The position numbers and the translations under genes are program-made. From the NCBI GenBank assembly GCA_027030245.1, contig JALVFE010000011.1:1-40141 (forward strand): a stretch of DNA of 40,141 nt. Reading direction: 5' to 3'. This document shows positions 16,901 to 24,900 of the stretch, piece by piece. Under the pieces are notes generated by a model. That model made no database searches and was not told where the DNA came from. It saw nothing but the letters and a program-made list of their open reading frames with translations. The DNA is from Melioribacteraceae bacterium. GTDB lineage: Bacteria; Bacteroidota; Ignavibacteria; Ignavibacteriales; Melioribacteraceae. How positions within the stretch are numbered: the first letter of the stretch is position 1; each line of letters opens with the position of its first letter.

Positions 16901-17951
16901 CACCTGCATCAAGACTCATAAACATTTTAGAAGAACTTCCTTCGGCAGAAACATATAAACGGTTTGTATCGGAGGGAGCAATATCAATTTCCATCCGGTT
17001 AACGCCTGAAATTCCTTCTGACGAAGAAAACCATGTATTACCTCCATCCGTTGATTTTAAAACGCCGACACTATTACGAGTAGCATACAAAGTATTAAAA
17101 TTCAAAGGATTATCTACTAAATCTTGTATTCTACCGGAAGAATAAACATTTGTCCATGAACTACCACCGTTAGTAGATTTAAAAATACCGTTGTTAGTAG
17201 CGGCTATTACAACGTTTTCATCGTTAGGGTCTACAACTATTCTGTTTATAACCTTAAATGCCGTGTTTGTTGTTGTACTTGCTAATTGCGTCCAAGTTTC
17301 ACCACGGTCGGTAGATTTAAAAATCCCGTTTCCTTCAACAGCGTCCAAATTATAAAAACCTTCGCCCGTACCGGCATACATAACATCGTGATTTGATTTA
17401 GCCATAACGATAGTAACAGTTGCCAAATTAGGCAAATCGGGTGTTTTATTTACCCAAGTTGCTCCGGCATCCGTTGTTTTCCAAATACCGCCGCCTACTG
17501 AACCGGCAAACCATGTTTGATGCGAAGGATCATCGGGATCAACAACCAGTCCCCGTGTTCTACCGCCGACGTTTCCCGGACCTCTTTCAATCCATGGTAA
17601 TGCTTCGGTAATTTTGTTATTTGATTTAGCCAATTTTTTCACTTGCTCTTTGGCTTTTTTTAATTCTTTTATTTTATATCCCAAAGGATAATCCGGTTTG
17701 GTTTTACCTTCTCTTGTTTTAATTCTTCTGAAATACTCTGCAAATTTATCGGGCTGATCCGTTTTTACTTTTTCTTCAATTAGTTTTTCTTTCTCAGAGG
17801 ATTCCGTAAACGGATTTGGTCTTTTTTGAACATCATTTAGCGAATTTTTGAAGACCGTATATTTTGTATTTTGGAATACATTATTGCTAAAATAAAGTGT
17901 GATTCCGAAAGCAAAGAAAAAAAGGAAAATTAAAATTTTGCGGTTAGACAT
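13950..17951 (-). CDS. Giant Asp-box (BNR) repeat protein with type IX secretion sorting domain
   Basis: A 1333-residue secreted protein. The N-terminus has one hydrophobic signal segment (about 5-25) and a charged Lys/Glu-rich region to about 110. From about 115 (WIERGPGNVGGRTRG) onward there are some nine Asp-box units of the form S-x-D-x-G-x-T-W (for example WKTTDAGATW, FKSTDRGETW, YSSDGGETW, RTTDYGNTW, ESIDNGATW), typical of sortilin/sialidase-like beta-propellers. A beta-sandwich-like region follows. Residues 1245-1333 are a type IX secretion C-terminal domain (NYPNPFNPSTTIKYSIP ... GIYYYRI ... KKMILLK). It should be exported by Sec, passed across the outer membrane by the type IX system and anchored or released. 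No enzymatic residues stand out. The start has an AAAGGAGG ribosome binding site. Confidence 0.9.
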   Translation of the reverse strand: MSNRKILIFLFFFAFGITLYFSNNVFQNTKYTVFKNSLNDVQKRPNPFTESSEKEKLIEEKVKTDQPDKFAEYFRRIKTREGKTKPDYPLGYKIKELKKAKEQVKKLAKSNNKITEALPWIERGPGNVGGRTRGLVVDPDDPSHQTWFAGSVGGGIWKTTDAGATWVNKTPDLPNLATVTIVMAKSNHDVMYAGTGEGFYNLDAVEGNGIFKSTDRGETWTQLASTTTNTAFKVINRIVVDPNDENVVIAATNNGIFKSTNGGSSWTNVYSSGRIQDLVDNPLNFNTLYATRNSVGVLKSTDGGNTWFSSSEGISGVNRMEIDIAPSDTNRLYVSAEGSSSKMFMSLDAGANWVEVIDASTNNYDWLGGQGWYDNTIAVHPYNENIVFYGGIDLWRAEIIFDSAKGISSVKENGTEAFMDYKQSDLPFLNGGLGTGEDYWDEKTATNADFVSVEIRFGPGKSQKAHRFINNTNTYQDYVNVPFEVWDINNNSQLMVSFRDIQNDSEFNLSSSDGDEIFVHAVPYNSTNPNFNITDSPGLKYKNLYVITPKNAAGVNWNPNNLPESNLRINSDYVPVYKRNSVAITDGYNQYGESDDIHVDHHNILVIPIDQTTNTFALLNGNDGGIAYSSDGGETWVETDQNGYNTSQFYGVDKKPGADEYWGGTQDNGTWQSPTGTSATASSAYRHRIGGDGFEVAWHYKNGNKMIGGSQYNRFWRTVNNWNSYEAANVGFNGWGNSSISPFISKIASSKSDPDLLFTITREGVYRSDNFAATWTLTPITQFFDNGNYFSQAQVAISIADPQVVWAGVAMTSSRKLHVSKDGGLSFTPVNNFDNIGGISGLDTHPTDPATAFALFSFAGYPKIIRTTDYGNTWTDITGFSSGVPSTNGFPDVAVYCVLVMPYNTDIIWAGTDIGIVESIDNGATWHLADNGLPNVAVWEMKIVDDQVVVATHGRGIWSVTLPELAGYTPPEVTLSPRINGQVVQSAGGISIHASLRSIYDSTLVMINNSPVSKVIANNVKDTVIHVPLNMNGEITVYLASFKNGRKYKSSSSSLFVASLLESRRGYVTDFSANTDEFLSSGFTFGTVSGFESEAAHTPHPYENSTEYLLLLRVPIVVASTNATLKYDDVAIVEPGEGGTRYGDTEFWDYVVVEASTGGTWTPLEDGYDARLDNRWLNAYNSGGSGNSSMFRTHTLNLLDHFNPGDTIVVRFRLFADQFVTGWGWTIDNLQIQDQFVGIESNAKIPTEFALEQNYPNPFNPSTTIKYSIPIKTNVKLSIYNSIGELVTTLANEEKAAGNYSVSWNAQNISSGIYYYRIDAGDYRMTKKMILLK

Positions 17952-18005
17952 TAAGCCTCCTTTGATAATAATTAAACTTATTTAAAATTCAAAAAACAGC
18001 GGGGG

Positions 18006-18452
18006 TTAGTTTTGTATACGGGAAGTTTTTTCACCGCTTTTAACATTAAACAAATATCCTATTGCATATTTGGAAGGATTTTTCATTTCTATTGCCGGAT
18101 AAATTGCAACTTCAACAGTTTTAGAATTTTTCCAAAAAACGTTCCCGTTAAATATTGTATCTTTGAAAATTATTCTTTTCGCTTGGACATCATAGATAAA
18201 AAACTTTAACGTAGGATTTGGTTTGTTTTTTATCTGTTCTTTACTTGTAACTAATACATAATTTCCGTTTTCGTTAAAATGGGAATAGCCGTTCCCGTTA
18301 AAATTTTTGTACGCTAATTCTTGGAGTATTTCATTTAAACTTTTTTCTTTCAAATCATTATATGTATTTGTAGAGTCTTTAGAAGAACAAGATACAACAA
18401 TTAAAAAAAAGAAGAAATATATAAAGTATATTTTCATAGAGGACGTCTTCAT
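18006..18452 (-). CDS. Small lipoprotein, function unknown
   Basis: A 148-residue protein with a hydrophobic signal and lipobox IVVSC near residue 22, so it is probably lipid-anchored in the envelope. The rest is mixed alpha/beta sequence with no family I recognise. It includes NGNGYSHFNENGNYVLV and IYPAIEMKNPSKYAIGYLFN, reminiscent of a beta-propeller blade or a small immunoglobulin-like unit but not assignable. It could instead start at the internal ATG five codons downstream (MKIYFIYF); neither site has a clear ribosome binding site. It is divergent to the subunit/chaperone/usher locus and 54 bp upstream of the large secreted-protein gene, with which it may be co-transcribed. Confidence 0.65.
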   Translation of the reverse strand: MKTSSMKIYFIYFFFFLIVVSCSSKDSTNTYNDLKEKSLNEILQELAYKNFNGNGYSHFNENGNYVLVTSKEQIKNKPNPTLKFFIYDVQAKRIIFKDTIFNGNVFWKNSKTVEVAIYPAIEMKNPSKYAIGYLFNVKSGEKTSRIQN

Positions 18453-18550
18453 TTGAACAAGCTGAAAATAAAAGAATATTTAATAAATATCAATACAATA
18501 AAAACTACTTTATTGCACTAAAATGAAACATAGGAATTGAAATGACAAAT

Positions 18551-18662
18551 TTTGATATAGATCACAAAGTATCTTAAAACAAAAATTTAATCTAATAAGA
18601 ATAAAATCCTACCAAAAGCGTAAAAATCCTAATTTTTCCATCATATTGTGATCTGGCACACA
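18551..18662. promoter_or_regulatory. Two CRP-like sites in the divergent promoter region
   Basis: In the 256-bp gap between the lipoprotein and the first subunit gene there are two matches to TGTGA-N6-TCACA: TTTGA-TATAGA-TCACA (18551-18566) and TGTGA-TCTGGC-ACACA (18647-18662), each nine of ten positions. A 10-bp direct repeat CTACCAAAAG (18609-18618 and 18679-18688) flanks the second site. These could control the fibre locus through a Crp-type regulator. No certain -10/-35 boxes are visible. Confidence 0.4.
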
Positions 18663-18708
18663 CTTTGTAATTCACCTGCTACCAAAAGGAATAAAAAAGA
18701 GGAGTAAA

Positions 18709-19239
18709 ATGAAAAACACAAAATTTGCATTATTCACTATTAGTTTATTGTTTTTTTTCGGTGCAAACTTATTCGCCCAATCATCGGCTTCGGCAACTGC
18801 AGAAGTGAAAGCACAACTTAAAAAAGGATTGTCCATACAAAATTTGGATGGTGACTTGGATTTTGGTGAAATAATTTTGACCGGAAGTGCCACTACTCAA
18901 ACAATAGCACCCAATAGCGGTGTAAGATTTTTAGTTACCGGTCACCCGGGCAAAAACGTTACGGTTTCTTTTAGCAACATAAATTTAACCAATGATGCAT
19001 GGGTTGCTGCGAACGGTGGAAACAACGATGTTTTACCATTCACGGCAGATGTGGATGAAACCGGTTCGAGTTCAACGTACACGAATGCAAATAACGTTAA
19101 CAGTGGTGACCAAGTTGCACTTGTGAATAATTCGGGTGTCGGTAATTTATATCTTTGGCTTGGCGGTTCAATCGCAATAAGCGCGGATCAAGAACAAGGT
19201 GACTATACGGGAACTTTTACGATGACCGTAGCGTATTAA
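18709..19239 (+). CDS. DUF4402 secreted protein, probable major fibre subunit
   Basis: A 176-residue protein with a signal peptide (cleavage probably after LFAQ, residue 24). The mature part is a beta-rich DUF4402 domain: an alternating strand ATAEVKAQLKKGLSIQ, then DLDFGEIILTG (49-59), GHPGKNVTVSF, LYLWLGGSIAI and the C-terminal GDYTGTFTMTVAY. It has the best ribosome binding site of the locus (AGAGGAG) and a strong terminator just after the gene, so it is probably made in the largest amount. Followed by two close homologues, a divergent relative, a PapD-like chaperone and an usher-like protein, it is best seen as a pilin-like subunit. DUF4402 members near pilus chaperones are known in proteobacteria as I recall. 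The polymer-forming role is inference. Confidence 0.82.
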   Translation: MKNTKFALFTISLLFFFGANLFAQSSASATAEVKAQLKKGLSIQNLDGDLDFGEIILTGSATTQTIAPNSGVRFLVTGHPGKNVTVSFSNINLTNDAWVAANGGNNDVLPFTADVDETGSSSTYTNANNVNSGDQVALVNNSGVGNLYLWLGGSIAISADQEQGDYTGTFTMTVAY

Positions 19240-19315
19240 TAAAAAAAACTAAACTTATTTGATGTTATTACGATAATCAAAGTGTAACAAATTTTCTTTA
19301 TCTCATGGGTCCTCG

Positions 19316-19361
19316 GTGGCGTTGGTAATTTCCGAAAGGAGTTGCTAACGCCGCTTTTTTT
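19316..19361 (+). terminator. Strong intrinsic terminator after the first subunit gene
   Basis: A hairpin with arms GTGGCGTTGGTAATTTCC and GGAGTTGCTAACGCCGC (19316-19354), closed by a GAAA-type loop and paired over about 17 bp allowing G-U pairs, is followed by T7 (19355-19361). It lies between the first and second subunit genes in a 191-bp gap. Partial read-through would give high first-subunit expression and lower expression of the genes behind, as with hairpins after major pilin genes in classical operons. Confidence 0.88.
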
Positions 19362-19430
19362 ATATCCAATAATAATTTTCCCGAATCATATCTTCTTGGT
19401 AATTAATCCGTTCCTTTTTATTTTAATAAT

Positions 19431-19931
19431 ATGAAAAGAGCAATTAATTTATTTTTCTTCATTTTTTTGTTTTCGTGTAATCATTCGTTTGCCCAAATTA
19501 CAAGTACAAGCGCAAGAGGATTTGCAAACCTTATTGTTCCGCTTTCCATCACTCCGTTAAGCGGCGATCTGGATTTCGGAGAAATAATTTTAACGGGTAC
19601 CCCTTCTACAGAAACTATTTCACCGCATGAAGGTAAATTGTTTGAGATAGTTGGACATCCGAACCGATTTGTTACAATTACATTTGATGATGTTCAATTG
19701 GACAATTCCCAATGGATATTGATTTATGGCGGTAACATGGGTACAATTATATTTGTACCGGATGTTGAATTGGAGAACGGCAAGAAAATTCAATCCGGCG
19801 ATTCGGCCAGATTAATGAGAGAGGGACTGTTGGGTAAACTTCGTTTGTGGGTCGGCGGCACAATTGACATTGCAGCAAATCAACCGCCGGGAGATTACAG
19901 AGGTTTGTTTGTTATTTCGGTTTCATACTAA
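19431..19931 (+). CDS. DUF4402 secreted protein, second subunit
   Basis: A 166-residue protein with a signal peptide ending HSFAQ and the same domain plan as the first subunit. Shared landmarks are LSITPLSGDLDFGEIILTG (identical in its core to the first subunit), the GHPNRFVTITF strand, LRLWVGGTIDI and the C-terminal GDYRGLFVISVSY. The protein is more acidic in the centre and lacks the Gly/Asn-rich middle of the first subunit. The ATG at 19431 has no recognisable ribosome binding site, so translation may be weak. It is probably a minor or adaptor subunit of the same fibre. The close sequence match to its neighbour indicates tandem duplication. Confidence 0.8.
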   Translation: MKRAINLFFFIFLFSCNHSFAQITSTSARGFANLIVPLSITPLSGDLDFGEIILTGTPSTETISPHEGKLFEIVGHPNRFVTITFDDVQLDNSQWILIYGGNMGTIIFVPDVELENGKKIQSGDSARLMREGLLGKLRLWVGGTIDIAANQPPGDYRGLFVISVSY

Positions 19932-20003
19932 ATTTGTAATATCTTGTTAAAATTTGTAAAGCAATAACGATAATAGGGAAGTATTTCCGGAATTTTTGAT
20001 TCT

Positions 20004-20507
20004 ATGAAAAAGTATTTTATTTACATACTGCTATACTTTACAGCACTACCGCTTTTTGCTCAAAAAGAAGCGCAAACATCCGCGTTGATTAAAGTAAAAC
20101 TTCTAAAAGGCTTGAATATTACAAAAATCAAAGGAAATCTGGATTTCGGTGAAGTCATTTTAAACGGAGACGGACAAAAAATTATTAAACAACCGGATGA
20201 AGGAATTGAATTTGTAGTAAGCGGTCATCCAAATAAGGAAGCAATTATAACCTACAAACCGACACTTCTCACACAATCAAGCAATCATGGTTCAAATCCG
20301 CTAATTTTTTTACCCGCCGTATTACAAACCGGGGTTAACATCAACTTTGTTTCTCCTTCGGTAGTTAAGAGTGGTTCAACAATTCTGCTAAATAATCAAA
20401 ACGGAATTGGAAAAACATTCATTTGGGTAGGTGGAGATATCGATATTAAACCTCAAAGCACCGAAGGAAATTACGAAGGGATATTCACGCTTACTGTGGC
20501 ATACTAA
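20004..20507 (+). CDS. DUF4402 secreted protein, third subunit
   Basis: A 167-residue homologue with a signal peptide (ILLYFTALPLFAQ), LNITKIKGNLDFGEVILNG near residues 38-56, GHPNKEAIITY, TFIWVGGDIDI and the conserved C-terminal GNYEGIFTLTVAY. It follows the second subunit by 72 bp on the same strand and has no clear ribosome binding site. Its divergence from the other two, greatest in the middle of the domain, suggests a distinct position in the assembled structure rather than redundancy. Function is inferred from the locus. Confidence 0.8.
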   Translation: MKKYFIYILLYFTALPLFAQKEAQTSALIKVKLLKGLNITKIKGNLDFGEVILNGDGQKIIKQPDEGIEFVVSGHPNKEAIITYKPTLLTQSSNHGSNPLIFLPAVLQTGVNINFVSPSVVKSGSTILLNNQNGIGKTFIWVGGDIDIKPQSTEGNYEGIFTLTVAY

Positions 20508-20590
20508 TTGTAATTATTTGATTATATTATAGTTTCATACTTTTTATAGTTAATAAATTGCAAAATCATATTATTCTCATTCGTATAAAA

Positions 20591-21064
20591 ATGAAAAAAT
20601 TTTGTTTTATTTCAATGTTCTTGTTGTTCATATTTCCGGTAAGCGCCGAACTTTCCGCACAATCGCTCTATGCATTTACGTTGAACAATTTAAATTTTGG
20701 AGACGTCTTTATCGGATATTCTTCTGAAGTTAGACATACTGACGAAAACGCCGCAAAGTTCGTTTTTTTGCACACACAATTTTTTAGAAGAAAAGATTTT
20801 TTAATTACACTCACGCTGCCAAATTATTTGAGAAGGGGAAATGATAAGATTCGTATTAAATTTAAGCGCAGACATGCGGCATGGTCGTTCAGAGACAGGG
20901 AATATGGCAGAAGAAGATTTAATCCTCATTCACCTTTGTATATAAATAACGTAGGATTTTTTCGCCCGGTTTATATTTGGTTGGGTGGAAAAATTATAAC
21001 AACAACCGGAAATATTCCGGGCTTACATAGCGGAACTATTATATTAACAGTGGAGATGTTATAA
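20591..21064 (+). CDS. Divergent, highly basic subunit-like secreted protein
   Basis: From the ATG at 20591 this is a 157-residue protein with a signal peptide (FCFISMFLLFIFPVSAELSAQ). The frame is open 33 bp further upstream to a TTG, but the ATG directly before the signal is preferred. The mature part keeps a shortened family start (LNNLNFGDVFIG), VYIWLGGKIIT and a C-terminal GLHSGTIILTVEML, so it is a remote relative of the three DUF4402 neighbours. The centre is replaced by a strongly basic region (YLRRGNDKIRIKFKRRH and DREYGRRRF) with about 14 arginines. The loss of the first strand and the basic surface suggest a tip, base or surface-binding subunit. It ends 4 bp before the chaperone gene. 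Confidence 0.7.
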   Translation: MKKFCFISMFLLFIFPVSAELSAQSLYAFTLNNLNFGDVFIGYSSEVRHTDENAAKFVFLHTQFFRRKDFLITLTLPNYLRRGNDKIRIKFKRRHAAWSFRDREYGRRRFNPHSPLYINNVGFFRPVYIWLGGKIITTTGNIPGLHSGTIILTVEML

Positions 21065-21068
21065 ACAG

Positions 21069-21884
21069 ATGAAAAAAATATTTTTCTTATTCTTTTTGAA
21101 CGTCAATTTCATTTTTGCTCAAGTAATTATTTCACCCTACATTGTTTACACCGATTCAAAAAATAAATTCGGCAGTTTCCTTGTCCAAAATGAATCGAAT
21201 GAACCCTACGAAATTACGATATCGTTTGTGTTTGGTTATCCCGTTTCCGATTCGTTAGGGAACATGTCGATGAAATATTTTGAAAAAACAACGCCGGATC
21301 AACCTTCGATTACTGAATGGATAAAAGTATTTCCCAGAAAATTTATCTTAAATCCGAAAGAAAGACAAACAGTGAGGATGACGGTAAGACCCAAGAAAAA
21401 ATTACCGCCGGGCACATATTGGGCGAGGATAGTTACTTCTTCAACGCAAAAATCGGCACCCGTTGATACGCTTAAAGAAGGAATCACGGCACAGTTAAAA
21501 TTTGTTTTGAACCAAGTTACAACATTATTTTACCGGGTTGATTCAGCAGAAACCGGCGCCGTTATCGATTCAGTGTTTTTCGGGGAAGATTCAACGGATT
21601 ATGTAATTTATGCTAAAGTGCATAGAACAGGAAATTCACCGTATTTAGGGGATTTGGAGGTAAGCGTTAAAGATTCCACGGGAAATGAAATATTCAAGAA
21701 AAAAGAGTATATGCCGCTTTATTTTTCTTTGGTAAAAAAAATTGTGATTCCTAAATCCGAATTAAAGCCCGGTGAATACACTGTTTTATTAAATCCCGTA
21801 TCCACAGAGAAAGAAGATATTCCTCAAAGTAATTTGAAAGTGATTAAACACGATATAAAGAAAATCAATTTTACCGTGCATTGA
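21069..21884 (+). CDS. PapD-like periplasmic pilus chaperone
   Basis: A 271-residue protein with a signal peptide (FLNVNFIFAQ, cut near 18). The first mature domain looks like the immunoglobulin-like chaperone domain: GSFLVQNESNEPYEITISF (35-53), then VFPRKFILNPKERQTVRMTV (87-106) and LPPGTYWARI (112-121), matching the strand G1 region of pilus chaperones with its alternating hydrophobic residues and RQTVR core. A second beta domain follows (150-265). Such chaperones hold subunits folded by donating a strand, then deliver them to the usher. I do not see the Arg at the A1 strand position used by PapD. It starts 4 bp after the fourth subunit gene and ends 16 bp before the usher-like gene. Confidence 0.8.
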   Translation: MKKIFFLFFLNVNFIFAQVIISPYIVYTDSKNKFGSFLVQNESNEPYEITISFVFGYPVSDSLGNMSMKYFEKTTPDQPSITEWIKVFPRKFILNPKERQTVRMTVRPKKKLPPGTYWARIVTSSTQKSAPVDTLKEGITAQLKFVLNQVTTLFYRVDSAETGAVIDSVFFGEDSTDYVIYAKVHRTGNSPYLGDLEVSVKDSTGNEIFKKKEYMPLYFSLVKKIVIPKSELKPGEYTVLLNPVSTEKEDIPQSNLKVIKHDIKKINFTVH

Positions 21885-21900
21885 AATTAATGGGTAACAA

Positions 21901-24900
21901 ATGAGGAATAAATATCTCCTCAGTTTAATATTGTCGGTTCTTTTTATTTGCAATAATATTCCGGCAAATAACTCGGACAACCATCTTGATTATTTTGTCC
22001 CTACCCTTATTATTCGTCCGGCAAGAGTTTTCAATATCCATCAGCATAAGAATTTGATAAAATTAAAAACACCCGTTTTAATTTTCCCCGGTAAGATTAA
22101 CAAAGTCGATACTATTTTCACAACAACTCCCGTATTCAAATGGAAAAAAGTTCCGGATGCCGAATCGCATTTATTACGGATTTACAAGAAAATATCGCCG
22201 AATCAATACAGTCTGATTTTTAATTCCGCTTTTTATTTAGTCATAGTCGATACTACATTCAGAATGATAAGTGGAATGCTAAAAGAAAACGAAACATATC
22301 TGTGGTATGTAAAAGCGTTAAACGAACATGCTGTAAGCAAATGGTCTGAACCTCGGGAATTTACTATAAAGTCTGGAAGCAATAAAATAAAGAGTAAAAA
22401 TGTTCAAACATACGAGCCAATTCAAGTTGTTACTCAACCGGAACCGGAAGAGAAAGCAATCGAAGAAGTGTTTCTCACTTTCAAATACGGAAACGTTGTT
22501 AATATTCCCATAATTGCATATCTGAAAAATGATTCTCTTTTTCTTCCATTTAAAACTTTGTTTTCAGCATTGAAAATTTATTTCGAAAATAACCCGGACA
22601 ATAAAACTTTAAGCGGGTTTTATATTAAACCCGTAAATAAATATAAACTCGATTTTAAGAAAAACATTTACTTTATTAGTGGAAATACCGCCGCACTGAA
22701 AAAAGACGATTATTATTTAGATGATTTTTCGGATGAATATTATTTATCGATAGACGCTTTCAGAAAAATCTTCGGAATGGAATTCAAGGCAAACTACCGT
22801 AAATTAATATTAAGGTTAAACTCAAGGACTTTGCTTCCGGTTTACGAACGCGAGTTAAGTCTGCTCAATTTTAATATTTATAAAAACAATACCGGTAATC
22901 TTAAATATGGCAGATTTTTCCCGAGCCGGAAAGATATATTTAATTTCGGATTTTTTGATTATAATATATCAAGTACTTTAACCAAAAATAACAGTAACAA
23001 TTCAAGTTATTATTTCGGATTAAGTTCGGCTTTGTTGGGCGGGGAAGCCAATGTATCTTTCAACGGAACGGCAATCAAAGGAAAAGTTGTAAACGACAGA
23101 ATTGATTGGAATTGGCGGTACGGAATGTTCAATGATTATTTAACTCAAATTGTTTTGGGCAATTATTTTACGCAAGGGCTTAGCTCTTATAATTTACGTG
23201 GTATCTCTTTAACCAACGAACCTCTCGAAGCCAGACGGCGGTTTACGAAAGTTAAAATCGAAAGTATGACGCATCCTTATTGGCAAGTGGAAATGTATAA
23301 AAATAATATTCCGCTTGATTTTACTACCGCTGATGAAAAGGGAAGATTTGCGTTCGAGTTGCCACTTAATTACGGGATGACTTACGTAAAGTTCAGATAT
23401 TTGGGGACAAAAGGAGAAATTTACGAGAAGGAAAAACTCTACCATATCCCATACGATTTAATTCCTCCGAAGGAATTTAATTATCATATCAATTTAGGAC
23501 AAACACCTTTTACAAATATTAAAATTGCACAAGCAGACGCGATATATGGAATTAATAAATGGCTCACAAATAAATTGGGAGTCGATTATATTAAGAGCGG
23601 AAATTATAACAAAGGGATTGTTTATGATGCTTTAACGGCAAAAATTACTACCGAATATCTTGTAAATCTGTTAACCGCTCCCGGCGCTTATTACAGATTG
23701 AACTTTTCCGGTATTTTCCCGTCTCTTAGTTCGTTTGATTTTTCTTATACTCATTATAGTGAAAATTCTTTCTTTAATCCCGTTAATATAAAAAACGAAG
23801 TAAACGCCAGCGTGTATTATCCTTTGAATTATTCGGAATTGCCCATCAATCTTTTCGGTTTTATGCAATATCTTAATTTTGAAAATAACGGGGAAAGGAA
23901 AAACTTTCGCTTTGGAATTAATTCGACGTTCTATAGATTTAGTCATACTTTAACTTATGAATATTTTAACTCCGCTAACAATATCGCGGAATTTACCCGC
24001 TCGGTAATATCAACCGGCTTTTTCTATTCGCTGCCCAACTTACCCGGAATCTTCAAAACACTGTTCGGTAGTGTTTTGTCATTCAAATTGTCGTATAACC
24101 TTAATTCGGGGAAAGCCGAAAATATGTTTTTGGCATTATCGACAAATATATTTAGTAACACCAGACTACAAATTATTCACAACCGTAATTTCCCGGCGAA
24201 TATTTCCAATACCGCATTACAGTTAATTGTGGATTTTTCGTTTACCCGTTCAACAACTACATTAACAAATTCCCAATTAACACAAAATTTGAGCGGTTCG
24301 CTCGGTTACGATAACAATTATAGTACGTTTCATCCATATAACAGATTCCAACAAGGGAAATCGGCTGCTGTAATTAATTGTTTTGTAGATGTGAACGGGA
24401 ATTCAAAATACGACCCGGGTGAAAAAAACATAAAGGGTTTAAAGATTAAGTTTAATAATTTAAGTGGAATAAATTATAGTGAAGATGGCAAAATTTTGGT
24501 GAGTGAATTAATCCCGTATTCTGTTTATCATGCTAAACTGATTGATACAAAAGTCCAAAATCCGTTGTTGATTCCTAAGTTCAAAAAATTTTCATTTGTT
24601 GCCGATCCGAACAAATACAAACGTATTGATATTCCGTTTTATTATGCGGGCGAAGTTGACGGGGAAGTTAAAAGGGAAGGGAAGAATGAAATACTTCCGG
24701 TTTCGGGAATTCCGGTGGTGATTGAAAATATAACAACTCATGAAAAAAAGAAATTTAATTCGTTTTCCGACGGCTCTTTTTATTATTTCGGGTTATTACC
24801 CGGGAAGTATAAAGTTTATATTGACGAGAAAATTCTGAAGAAAATTGCGAAAACCGTTGAACCGGAATATTATAAAATAGAGGTTAAATCCGTTGAAACC

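Noticed and set aside
13950..17951. Sialidase annotation of the large secreted protein
   Set aside because: Asp-boxes alone are shared by many propellers; I could not find the arginine triad or a catalytic Asp/Glu-Tyr arrangement, so an enzyme call is not supported.
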